Part shown: positions 26,583-33,978 of the stretch, in pieces
Layout of the letters: every line of letters begins with the position of its first letter
Position numbering within the stretch: the stretch's first letter is position 1
Assembly (NCBI GenBank): GCA_900552415.1
Contig: USAD01000001.1
Span: forward strand, 1-48,051
Direction of reading: 5' to 3'
Source: an uncultured Parabacteroides sp.
GTDB lineage: Bacteria > Bacteroidota > Bacteroidia > Bacteroidales > Tannerellaceae
Length of the DNA: 48,051 bases
The notes under the pieces: generated by a model
Seen by the model: the letters and a program-made list of their open reading frames with translations, nothing else
Database searches by the model: none
What the model was told of the DNA's origin: nothing
Made by a program: the position numbers and the translations under genes

Positions 26583-26822
26583 TTATGCGTTTAAATAACC
26601 CTTTTCAGCAGCCATCTTCAGAGCCGCGTCTACTCCCATTTTGTTGATCGTGCGCAAGCCTGCAGCTGAGATATTCAGGCTGATCCAACAATCTTGTTCT
26701 ACCCAATAGAACTTCTTTCTGAACAGGTTGACATTAAACTTACGTTTCGTTCTTCTCTTAGAGTGAGAAACGTTGTTTCCAACCATCGCTTTTTTCCCGG
26801 TAATTTGACAAATCTTAGACAT
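26583..26822 (-). CDS. rpmB: 50S ribosomal protein L28
   Basis: A 79-residue ribosomal protein starting [21 protein letters not shown], with [18 protein letters not shown] and the C-terminal [17 protein letters not shown]. It is first gene of the rpmB-rpmG-DUF4295 operon. The predicted promoter (27007-27014) implies a leader of about 175 nt with inverted repeats, possibly for autoregulation. Confidence 0.97.
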   Translation of the reverse strand: MSKICQITGKKAMVGNNVSHSKRRTKRKFNVNLFRKKFYWVEQDCWISLNISAAGLRTINKMGVDAALKMAAEKGYLNA

Positions 26823-26999
26823 CTCTATCTTTTTTATATTACATGTAATGATTCTACCTCTCTTTCCAATCGGATATCTTCTGATGATAAAATGTGTTTT
26901 TACGCAAAAGACGCGTCATGGAAAGCCCTATCAGATCGCCAATTCTGAACTAGCATCACGGACAGAATGATTATATCGATGTGATATCGATCTGTTTTA
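26823..26999 (-). promoter_or_regulatory. Long 5' leader of the rpmB operon
   Basis: No gene here. Two structured parts: an inverted repeat ATTCTG (26942-26947)/CAGAAT (26962-26967), and two copies of the self-complementary octamer ATATCGAT (26973-26980 and 26984-26991). The length between the -7 element and the start codon suggests a ribosomal-protein leader, but I do not recognise a known family. Confidence 0.35.
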
Positions 27000-27006
27000 C
27001 GGGGCG

Positions 27007-27014
27007 CAAAGGTA
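27007..27014 (-). promoter_or_regulatory. -7 promoter element of the rpmB operon
   Basis: TACCTTTG on the minus strand followed by CGCCCC, a form I would expect of strong Bacteroidetes promoters. No good -33 TTTG is visible at 19-21 bp. Confidence 0.55.
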
Positions 27015-27087
27015 TGAAAAGAAATGATACTATCCTAATTTTCCGTAAAAAAACTATGAGTTAATTTGTTTTTTCTTGGATTTGGGC

Positions 27088-27468
27088 TCAATCTTTTACC
27101 GCTACGACCTCAATTTCGACCAGGCCATTCTTGGGAAGCGTCTTGACTGCGACTGCCGAGCGTGCGGGGAAATCGCCGCTGAATTGGCTGGCGTAAACCT
27201 CGTTCATCGCCGCGAAATCAGCCATGTCGGCCAAGAATACGGTTGTCTTTACCACGTTGTCGATGCTCATGCCCGCCTCGTTGAGGATGGCTTTGACGTT
27301 GTTGAACGCCTGGACTGTCTGCTCCTTGATGCCGCCCTCGGCGAAATTGCCTGTCGCCGGGTCAAGTCCAAGCTGTCCGGAAGCGAAGAGCATGTTATTT
27401 ACTAAGATCGCTTGGCTGTAGGGGCCAATTGCCGCGGGGGCGTTGTTTGTCGCGATAACTTTTTTCAT
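27088..27468 (-). CDS. ridA: RidA family reactive-intermediate deaminase
   Basis: A 126-residue enzyme that hydrolyses 2-aminoacrylate and related enamine/imine intermediates. I use the ATG at 27468 (MKKVIATNNAPAAIGPYSQA); the longer frame upstream runs into rlmB. RidA hallmarks are GPYSQAI near residue 15, the substrate Arg in FPARSAVAVKTLPKNGLVEIE near 104, and the terminal EIEVVAV. It starts 33 bp after the rlmB stop, so they are likely co-transcribed. It marks the return of GAG/GC-rich codon use after the central block. Confidence 0.95.
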   Translation of the reverse strand: MKKVIATNNAPAAIGPYSQAILVNNMLFASGQLGLDPATGNFAEGGIKEQTVQAFNNVKAILNEAGMSIDNVVKTTVFLADMADFAAMNEVYASQFSGDFPARSAVAVKTLPKNGLVEIEVVAVKD

Positions 27469-27500
27469 CGTATGATTCTTTATTATGGTTCTTGTTGTTT

Positions 27501-28250
27501 TTATTCCTTCATCTCGTTCATCCGTTGCCGGATCACCTCGTAGATCATGATAGAGGAGGCGACGGAAACATTCAGGGAACCGATGGTTCCGAATTGCGGG
27601 ATCTTCACGATCTGGTCGCAAATGCGCAGGTTCTCGGCGGAGACTCCCGTATCTTCCGCGCCCATGACGATCGCTACCGGTCCGTCATAGGAGACTCTCG
27701 TGTAAAGTTCCGAGCCCTTCTCGCTGGCGGCAAAAACCTTGACGCCACAATTTTTCAGGAAACGGATGGCCTGGTTGATGTTTCTTTCCCGGCATACGGG
27801 CAATACGTGCAACGCTCCGGCGGAGGTTTTCATGGCATCCGCGTTGACCGAAACACTGCCTCTTTCCGGAATGACGATCGCGTCGACACCGGCGCACTCG
27901 CATGTCCGGGCGATCGCTCCGAAATTGCGGACATCCGTAATCCCATCAAGCAAAACAATAAACGGGTTTTTGCCTTGCTCATATATAAATGGAATAATGT
28001 CTTCCAAATGTTGATAGGCGACAGCGGGGAGGAACGCGATGACGCCTTGATGATTCTTGCGTGTCAATCGGTCTAGCCGTTCCGCGGGTACTCGTTGGGC
28101 AGGGATGCCACGCCCTTTCAGCGCCGTCATTAACTCCTTGGCCAACTCGCCTTGCAGGTCTCGTCTAATCAATATTTTGTCGATCTCCTTGTCCGCTTGG
28201 ATCGCTTCGATCACGGCGCGGATACCGAAGATCATCTCATTTTCCCTCAT
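27501..28250 (-). CDS. rlmB: 23S rRNA (guanosine-2'-O-) methyltransferase RlmB / TrmH family
   Basis: A SPOUT methyltransferase that methylates ribose of G2251 in 23S rRNA. 249 residues: an N-terminal substrate-binding domain (MIFGIRAVIEAI, about 1-80), then the knotted SpoU domain with motif 1 DGITDVRNFGAIARTCE near 105-120, motif 2 IVMGAEDTGVS near 195 and motif 3 IPQFGTIGSLNVSVASSIMIYE near 215-236. An alternative start at the second Met (MIFGIR) would be 5 codons later. It has a TATATTTG -7 element upstream. Confidence 0.93.
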   Translation of the reverse strand: MRENEMIFGIRAVIEAIQADKEIDKILIRRDLQGELAKELMTALKGRGIPAQRVPAERLDRLTRKNHQGVIAFLPAVAYQHLEDIIPFIYEQGKNPFIVLLDGITDVRNFGAIARTCECAGVDAIVIPERGSVSVNADAMKTSAGALHVLPVCRERNINQAIRFLKNCGVKVFAASEKGSELYTRVSYDGPVAIVMGAEDTGVSAENLRICDQIVKIPQFGTIGSLNVSVASSIMIYEVIRQRMNEMKE

Positions 28251-28275
28251 ACGTATGTTTGATCAAAATTTTGGG

Positions 28276-28283
28276 CAAATATA
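28276..28283 (-). promoter_or_regulatory. -7 promoter element for rlmB-ridA
   Basis: The minus strand reads TATATTTG (exact TAnnTTTG), 25 bp before the rlmB start. No convincing -33 element is visible. Confidence 0.6.
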
Positions 28284-28761
28284 CGCAAAAGGCTTGATAT
28301 TTCCCGTCTGTATGCATGATTATTTTATGGTTTGGGCCTTGCTGTTTTTTCGGGGTTGGTCGATAACGTCAGGAAATGGTTCGGACCCGGCTTGCGATCT
28401 GTTTCAGGATTTGGCAAATTGTCATTTTGAGGAGATAACTTTCATTTTGTCAAAACAACCCGGTTCTCCTTGCGATATTTCGGGTAGGGAGACGAGATGA
28501 ATGGAAATAGACGATTCTGACGGAGTTAGGCGAAATCAAATAGCTTGTTGTCTGTTTGATTTGGTGTGCTAATAACGTGTATTACGCTTGATCTGTTCAT
28601 TTCTGTCGCGGTTGGTCTGTTATTTATGTGAATATGCTAATTTGAAGGCGAATAAAAATAGAGCCCTGAAAAGTCTTTTGAAATGTTAAATAGACTCATT
28701 TCGGTTCCTTTTTCTCATCACAAACGTTCGTGAAAGGTCCTGCTTTAGGAGATGTCAGGCT

Positions 28762-28799
28762 ATACGTACGTTCGTATTCGGCATAAGGAACGTATGTAT
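28762..28799. repeat. 12-bp inverted repeat, first hairpin of the array
   Basis: ATACGTACGTTC (28762-28773) pairs with GAACGTATGTAT (28788-28799), with one G:U and a 14-nt loop. Confidence 0.65.
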
Positions 28800-28808
28800 G
28801 CGCTTTTA

Positions 28809-28887
28809 TCTTCGGAAGAAAAGGAATTTTCTTTCGGAGAAAATGGTCATTTTCTTCGAAGAAAACGATTGTTTTGTTCGGACAAAA
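28809..28887. repeat. Four phased palindromes, ~22-bp period
   Basis: Successive units: TCTT-CGG-AAGA (28809-28819), TTTTCT-TTCGG-AGAAAA (28827-28843), the perfect palindrome TTTTCTTCGAAGAAAA (28850-28865), and TTTTGT-TCGG-ACAAAA (28872-28887). Centres are 21-23 bp apart. The arms differ between units but stay complementary, e.g. CT/AG against GT/AC. Confidence 0.75.
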
Positions 28888-29072
28888 TGGAAATCGGGTC
28901 GGTTTTGGCGGCTTGATTGCTCTTTTTTGAGCCTTTTTGCGCAAAGTTCGTGTTATCGAAAAGTCGTACTAAAAAGAAATATGTTACTGTATGATTTGTT
29001 TAGGAGTTATTTTGGTAATTTGAGATTGGAGCGTTTGGCCATCTTTCCTTTATCTGGAGCAGGTATATAATA

Positions 29073-29133
29073 AGCGCTGATAAATCAGAATTTTTTAGGT
29101 CGATTTATCGATTATCCTGAAGTTATCAGCGCT
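29073..29133 (-). terminator. Structured element downstream of the Gfo/Idh gene
   Basis: AGCGCTGATAA (29073-29083) pairs perfectly with TTATCAGCGCT (29123-29133), with a 39-nt interior that can partly pair. It lies 63 bp after the stop of the minus-strand oxidoreductase; there is no strong T-tract. Confidence 0.5.
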
Positions 29134-29195
29134 CATTCGTTTGGTTGGCACTATCCTGGTGCTGCGATCATATATTCCAGAGGTTGTGCCTCGTA

Positions 29196-30506
29196 TCAAA
29201 TTTTAGGCAGTTCCCAAGGCGCCCGGTAATTTTTGCTCAGGTAAGCGTCTGCCTCAGCGTCGTGGAAACTCTTGCCGTCCCAAGTCAGTTTTTTACCGGT
29301 ACGATAGGCGATGTTGCCCAGTTGCGAGAATTTGGCGATGTGAGAGCCGATCTCGATGCTGGCGTTGCAGGCACGGTTCCGGCTCTTGATGCAGGCCAGG
29401 TGGTTCTTCACATGGAGATTCAGGCCACCCTCGCCATACGCCTTTTTCAGCGGGACTGCCTCCATGCGGGCTTTGCCGTTGACCTTCTCGGGAATAACTT
29501 CCCAGCCCCCGCGATCGACTACCAGCGTTCCGTTCTCTCCGACAAAGCCCAGGCCATGGTTTCTTCCATAGGCGCCATCGTCGATGCCGATCGCGTGATC
29601 CCACATGACCGTAAAATCGTCGAAAGTATAGATCGTTTGCAGGAGGTCGGGCGTCTCACAGGCGTCATCCGGATAGCCGAACTTGCCACCTGAGGCCATG
29701 ATTGATTTGGGTGCCGTTACGTTCATGCCGTACAGGGCATAGTCGAGCAGGTGCACGCCCCAGTCGGTCATCAGGCCGCCGGCATAATCCCAGAACCAGC
29801 GGAAGGTGAAGTGGAAGCGGTTCCTGTTGAAGGGACGCTTGGGTGCCGGGCCTAGCCACATGTCGTAATCTACGCCGGCAGGAACGGGCTCATCCGGCTT
29901 GACGGGGATTGAGGGGCACCAGCCTTGATAGGAGAAGACACGAACGGTACGGATCTTGCCTAATTTCCCACTGTGCACGAAGGCCATGGCGTCTTGCCAA
30001 TGCGGATCGCTTCGTTGCCATTGGCCCACTTGTACGACACGGTTGTACTTCTCGGCGGCCCGGACCATGATGTCGCATTCCGCGATACTGTTGCCCAACG
30101 GTTTCTCGCAATAGACATCCTTGCCCGCCTGGCAAGCGTAGACGGCTTGGAGGCAATGCCAGTGGTCGGGCGTACCGACGATCACGACATCGATGTCCTT
30201 ATTGTCGATCACCTGTCGCCAATCCTTGTACAGGTGTTTTACTTTCTTTCCGGTGATTTTGGCGGTCTCGGCCGCCCTGTTCTCGAGGACATTGCTGTCG
30301 ATGTCGCACAAGGCGACGCAAGTCACTTCCGGATTGCGGAGAAACGCTTTAAGATCCTCGAATCCCATACCGTTGCAGCCGATAAGTCCGACACGGATCT
30401 GGTCGTTGGCGCCGATATGGTTACCGGCTTGGATAAGAAACGGGCTGAATGCCATTCCGGCGCCGATAAGCGACGCCTGTTTCAGGAAATCTCTACGGGT
30501 TGTCAT
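29196..30506 (-). CDS. Gfo/Idh/MocA family oxidoreductase with Tat signal
   Basis: A 436-residue NAD(P)-dependent sugar oxidoreductase, exported folded. The twin-arginine signal TTRRDFLKQ is at residues 2-10, followed by a hydrophobic stretch to about residue 28. The Rossmann fold has IRVGLIGCNGMG near 38-49, the dinucleotide/catalytic motif CEKPLGNS near 133-140, and the C-terminal Gfo/Idh domain with MTDWGVHLLDYALYG near 240. Such exported members often act with DUF1080 proteins on 3-keto sugars; one is at 2560-3207. Its promoter overlaps the 3' end of the sensor-kinase gene. Confidence 0.93.
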   Translation of the reverse strand: MTTRRDFLKQASLIGAGMAFSPFLIQAGNHIGANDQIRVGLIGCNGMGFEDLKAFLRNPEVTCVALCDIDSNVLENRAAETAKITGKKVKHLYKDWRQVIDNKDIDVVIVGTPDHWHCLQAVYACQAGKDVYCEKPLGNSIAECDIMVRAAEKYNRVVQVGQWQRSDPHWQDAMAFVHSGKLGKIRTVRVFSYQGWCPSIPVKPDEPVPAGVDYDMWLGPAPKRPFNRNRFHFTFRWFWDYAGGLMTDWGVHLLDYALYGMNVTAPKSIMASGGKFGYPDDACETPDLLQTIYTFDDFTVMWDHAIGIDDGAYGRNHGLGFVGENGTLVVDRGGWEVIPEKVNGKARMEAVPLKKAYGEGGLNLHVKNHLACIKSRNRACNASIEIGSHIAKFSQLGNIAYRTGKKLTWDGKSFHDAEADAYLSKNYRAPWELPKI

Positions 30507-30550
30507 GTTTTTTTCTCGTCTTTTTTAAAGTTAACAAATCGATGTATGAA

Positions 30551-30582
30551 CAAAGGTACGTTGTTTCTTTCTTATTATCAAA
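30551..30582 (-). promoter_or_regulatory. Promoter of the Gfo/Idh gene, overlapping the upstream kinase 3' end
   Basis: Minus strand: TTTG (30579-30582, inside the last codons of the kinase gene), a 20-bp spacer, then TACCTTTG (30551-30558). Both consensus elements are exact. Confidence 0.8.
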
Positions 30583-31945
30583 TATGCGGCAGCTCGATCA
30601 CGAATGTGGTTCCTTTATTCAGCTCCGAACGGACCACGATGTCTCCTTGATGGAGGAGGATGATCTTTTTGGCGAGTGTCATGCCAATGCCATGCCCTTT
30701 CGTTTGATTCTCGTTGGTGCCCCGATAGAAAAGGGTGAAGATCTGTTGCTTGTCGGTCTCGGTCAGGCCATTCCCGTTGTCGGTGAAACTGATTGTCGCC
30801 CATGGCCCATGAGAGGCGATCTGGACAATGGAGGTTTGGTCGGGCGAGTATTTGCAATTGTTCTCGATCAGGTTGGCGAAGGCGATGGAGAGCAGGTAGA
30901 GATTGCCGTTGACGGTGATCAACCGCTCATCGTCGTCGTTCATGCTGAACAGGAGCTCGATGTGATAGTCCGGATGGGCCCGCAGGATTTGTGAGCGCAC
31001 GTCGAGCAGTGTCTCATCAAGCCGGATCTCGTGCATCTTGATCTCTTCCGGACGGTAGTCGGCTTTTGCGAGGTTCAGTAAGCCATCGATCAGCTTGTTC
31101 ATCCGGCGGGCATCGCCAAGCGCGTTTTGGATAGCGGCCTTGTATTGGGCGGAGGTACGCTCCTTTTGCGAGGCGAGATCGAGCTCGGCGATCAAGGCGG
31201 CTAAAGGCGTACGAAGCTCGTGGGAAACATTACTAACGAACATCTTTTGCGCGTTGAAGGAGACCTCGAGTCGCTCCAGCAGCGCGTTGAAGGTGGTGGC
31301 CAGCTCGCCCAGCTCATCCTTCTCGTTCTTGACCGGCAGGCGGTTGTCGATGCGCGAGGCGGTGATGGTCTCGGCCTCACGTACGATGTCGCGGATAGGC
31401 TTCAAGGCATCTTGTGCCAGCAGGTAGCCGGTTATGGCGAGCAGGGTCAGGCCAATCAGCAGGAGCAAGAGCAGGGTATGGCGTAATTGGGCCAGGTTGT
31501 TGTAGCCATAACCGTCGTAGGCCGCCGCCGTGATCACATAATCTTGTCCATTAAGGGAATAGAGCATACCGATTCCCTGGTAGTCGCCGATATAGAACTC
31601 GATCTCGCCCTTTTCCAGGATGCGATCGATCATAGCCTGATCTTCCTTGATAATGTCGTTCTGTATGGCGTCGTGATAGAGCATCTGGAAATCGGTCGTG
31701 TAGACGGCGATCTCTACCTCATTGATAAATTTCTTATTGTTCAGGTAGATGGATTGCATGGTGCGGGCATCCACCTGGTTTTGGAGGAAAAGATGCGCTT
31801 TGGTGACCGCCTCGCTTCTCAGGTCGTGGAAAAATGTCCGGCTCCGGGCTTGCTCGCTCATCAGGTAGATCAGGAGCATGCAGAGGGCGAGCACCGCCGC
31901 GGTGACACACGTATTCTTCAGGGTAAGGGCAGTCCGAATTTTCAT
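30578..31945 (-). CDS. Sensor histidine kinase with HAMP domain
   Basis: A 455-residue membrane kinase; partner of the overlapping response regulator. TM1 at about 12-30, periplasmic sensor region about 31-155 (rich in acidic and aromatic residues, no recognised domain), TM2 about 158-178, HAMP about 180-230 (LKPIRDIVREAETI), HisKA with His in NVSHELRTPL near 242, and HATPase with N box NLIENNCKY, G1 DNGNGL and G2 KGHGIGMTLAKKI. All catalytic boxes are intact. Its start overlaps the regulator stop by 4 bp (ATGA). The architecture is of the CusS/copper-type general class, but the signal cannot be inferred. Confidence 0.94.
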   Translation of the reverse strand: MKIRTALTLKNTCVTAAVLALCMLLIYLMSEQARSRTFFHDLRSEAVTKAHLFLQNQVDARTMQSIYLNNKKFINEVEIAVYTTDFQMLYHDAIQNDIIKEDQAMIDRILEKGEIEFYIGDYQGIGMLYSLNGQDYVITAAAYDGYGYNNLAQLRHTLLLLLLIGLTLLAITGYLLAQDALKPIRDIVREAETITASRIDNRLPVKNEKDELGELATTFNALLERLEVSFNAQKMFVSNVSHELRTPLAALIAELDLASQKERTSAQYKAAIQNALGDARRMNKLIDGLLNLAKADYRPEEIKMHEIRLDETLLDVRSQILRAHPDYHIELLFSMNDDDERLITVNGNLYLLSIAFANLIENNCKYSPDQTSIVQIASHGPWATISFTDNGNGLTETDKQQIFTLFYRGTNENQTKGHGIGMTLAKKIILLHQGDIVVRSELNKGTTFVIELPHI

Positions 31946-32628
31946 GGCTTGTCTGTCAGGATAAAGCCGATGCCCGGCTTGGTGTGAATGAGCTTTTGGT
32001 CGAAATCCCGGTCAATCTTCTTACGCAGGTAGTTGATGTAGACGTCGATGAAGTTGGTTCCCGTATCAAAATGGGTATTCCAGACCTTCTCGGCGATCTC
32101 CACCCGGCTGATGACGCGCTCCGGGTTCTCTACCATATATCGTAACAGGTTGTATTCTTTGGGGGATAACTTGATGGCGATGCCGTCTCGTGTTGCCTCC
32201 TGCCGCCGCAGGTCAATGACGAGCCCGGCGTAAGCGATCGAGTCGGGCGTGGCGGCCGGTGTGTCCGCCTTGCGTTTCAGGAGCACCTGCACACGGGCAT
32301 TCAGTTCCCTGAAGTCGAATGGCTTGACCATATAATCGTCGGCTCCGGCATCGAAGCCTTCCAGCTTATCGTCGGTCGATCCCAATGCCGTGAGCATCAG
32401 GATGGGAACTTGACTGTCTTGTTTGCGTATCTCCTTGCATAGCTCGAAGCCATCCATTTTGGGGAGGATGATGTCGGAGATGACCAACTGGACGCCTCCA
32501 GCCCGGAACAGGCGCAAGCCCATGGCGCCGTCGTAGGCCACGATGGTCTGGAAACCATTCTCTTCCAGTCCCGCTTTCAAGAGGTCGGCTACCCGTTTCT
32601 CGTCTTCAATGATCAGGATTGTCGGCAT
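31942..32628 (-). CDS. Response regulator, OmpR/PhoB family
   Basis: A 228-residue regulator: receiver domain with acidic EDE at 8-10, phospho-acceptor Asp52 in VISDIILPK, Lys in MVKPFDF near 102, and winged-helix output domain (about 130-226) with SPKEYNLLRYMVENPERVISR and the terminal TKPGIGFIL. First gene of the regulator-kinase operon and divergent from the GH5 lipoprotein, with 99 bp between start codons, which makes that gene a plausible target (inference). The -7-like element TATATTCG lies at 32650-32657. Confidence 0.95.
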   Translation of the reverse strand: MPTILIIEDEKRVADLLKAGLEENGFQTIVAYDGAMGLRLFRAGGVQLVISDIILPKMDGFELCKEIRKQDSQVPILMLTALGSTDDKLEGFDAGADDYMVKPFDFRELNARVQVLLKRKADTPAATPDSIAYAGLVIDLRRQEATRDGIAIKLSPKEYNLLRYMVENPERVISRVEIAEKVWNTHFDTGTNFIDVYINYLRKKIDRDFDQKLIHTKPGIGFILTDKP

Positions 32629-32646
32629 GATGATTCTTGATTTGAT

Positions 32647-32702
32647 ACGCGAATATACGCGGAAAACGCGACTTCTTCCGGCGATATTCCGTAAGTTCGC
32701 GT
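32647..32702. promoter_or_regulatory. Divergent promoter region with ACGCG repeats
   Basis: The region between the regulator and the GH5 gene holds an inverted pair ACGCGAA (32647-32653)/TTCGCGT (32696-32702) and further ACGCG copies between. On the minus strand TATATTCG (32650-32657) is a one-mismatch -7 element. It could be a regulator-binding region. Confidence 0.35.
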
Positions 32703-32727
32703 GCTAACTTTAAAAACAGGTTGTATT

Positions 32728-33972
32728 ATGAAAAAGGTATTATGGCTGGTGGCCTTGTGTTGTGGTTTGCTGGCTTGTTCAGGTGAGCGGGCGGAAGAGC
32801 CTGTCGCCGCGGATCGTTTCGTGAGGATCGAAGGACCGGATTTGGTTTGTCCGGATGGCTCGAAATTGCTTATTCGGGGAACGAACTTGGGAAACTGGTT
32901 GAATCCGGAGGGATATATGTTCGGTTTCAACAAGGCCAATTCGGCGGGCCGGATTGATCAGATGTTTCGTGAGCTGGTAGGTCCGGATTTTACGGACGCG
33001 TTTTGGAAGGCGTTCAAGGACAATTACGTTACCCGGGCGGATATTGAGTTTATCGCCTCGACAGGAGCGAACACCATTCGCTTACCGTTCCATTATAAAT
33101 TGTTCACGGATGAGGATTATATGGGATTGAAAGCCAATCAGGATGGTTTTGCCCGTGTGGACAGCGTTGTCGGCTGGTGCCGTGACAATGGCCTTTACTT
33201 GATCCTGGACATGCACGATGCGCCGGGTGGCCAGACCGGAGATAATATTGACGATAGCTATGGTTATCCCTGGTTGTTCGAGAGTGAGGAGAGCCAACAG
33301 CTTTTCTGCTCGATCTGGCGACGGATTGCGGACTATTATAAAAATGAGCCGGTGATTTTGGGCTATGAGTTGATTAATGAGCCGATCGCCCCTTATTTCG
33401 AGGAGATGGATGAGATGAACGGAAAGCTGGAGGCTTTGCATAAGCGTGCCGTGGCGGCGATCCGGGAGGTGGACCGTAACCATATCATATTGCTTGGGGC
33501 CGCCCAATGGAACAGCAATTTCAAGGTGTTTACGGATACGGAATATGATGATAAGATTATGTACACTTGCCATCGTTATGGCGGTGAGGCTACGGCTGAG
33601 GCGATTCGCGACTATATTGAGTTTAGAGACCGCTCAAATCGGCCGATGTACATGGGCGAGATCGGGCATAACACGATGGAATGGCAGGCCCAATTCCGTC
33701 AGGTGATGGAGGAGAATAATATCGGATGGACCTTTTGGCCCTATAAGAAGATCAATGACTCATGCGTGATGGGTATCCGTGAGCCGGAGAATTGGGATCA
33801 GGTGAAAAACTTCGCCGAGTCGCCCCGGACAACCTACCAGGAAATTCGTGAGGCACGTCCGGATCAGGCCGTAGCCCGGAAGGCCATGATGGATTTTGTC
33901 CGGAATAGCGGTTTGGAGAATTGTATTCCTCAAACGGATTACATCCAATCGTTGGGTTTGCGTGTTCCGTAA
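32728..33972 (+). CDS. Glycoside hydrolase family 5 lipoprotein (cellulase/glucanase-like)
   Basis: A 414-residue secreted glycosidase. I start at the ATG at 32728, which gives a lipoprotein signal with lipobox LLAC near residues 13-16; the upstream ATG at 32701 would precede the signal. The GH5 (beta/alpha)8 barrel includes GTNLGNWLNPEG, NTIRLPFHY, LDMHDAPGG, the acid/base Glu in YELINEP and the nucleophile Glu in YMGEIGHN, so both catalytic residues are present. GH5 covers beta-glucanase, mannanase and related activities; the exact substrate is not readable. The nuclease-helicase starts 6 bp later. Confidence 0.92.
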   Translation: MKKVLWLVALCCGLLACSGERAEEPVAADRFVRIEGPDLVCPDGSKLLIRGTNLGNWLNPEGYMFGFNKANSAGRIDQMFRELVGPDFTDAFWKAFKDNYVTRADIEFIASTGANTIRLPFHYKLFTDEDYMGLKANQDGFARVDSVVGWCRDNGLYLILDMHDAPGGQTGDNIDDSYGYPWLFESEESQQLFCSIWRRIADYYKNEPVILGYELINEPIAPYFEEMDEMNGKLEALHKRAVAAIREVDRNHIILLGAAQWNSNFKVFTDTEYDDKIMYTCHRYGGEATAEAIRDYIEFRDRSNRPMYMGEIGHNTMEWQAQFRQVMEENNIGWTFWPYKKINDSCVMGIREPENWDQVKNFAESPRTTYQEIREARPDQAVARKAMMDFVRNSGLENCIPQTDYIQSLGLRVP

Positions 33973-33978
33973 ATACAT

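Larger units (their letters stand above)
28284..29195. other. 900-bp gene-free region with hairpin array
   Basis: No supportable gene on either strand. The left half (28284-28690) is ordinary AT-rich sequence. From 28762 to 28887 there is a run of consecutive hairpins with 22-bp phasing (separate entries), and at 29073-29133 another long hairpin. The open frames of 82 and 90 codons on opposite strands over 28696-29070 come from the repeats and have low-complexity products. Confidence 0.6.

Noticed and set aside
28809..28887. CRISPR-like array
   Set aside because: Units are palindromes of changing sequence at 22-bp spacing with 4-7 nt between them; no constant repeat with 30-40-nt unique spacers and no cas operon.
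28696..29070. Two overlapping open frames on opposite strands (82 codons, -; 90 codons, +)
   Set aside because: They run through the palindromic array; predicted products are Lys/Phe-rich low complexity, have no ribosome site or promoter, and mirror each other because the DNA is self-complementary.
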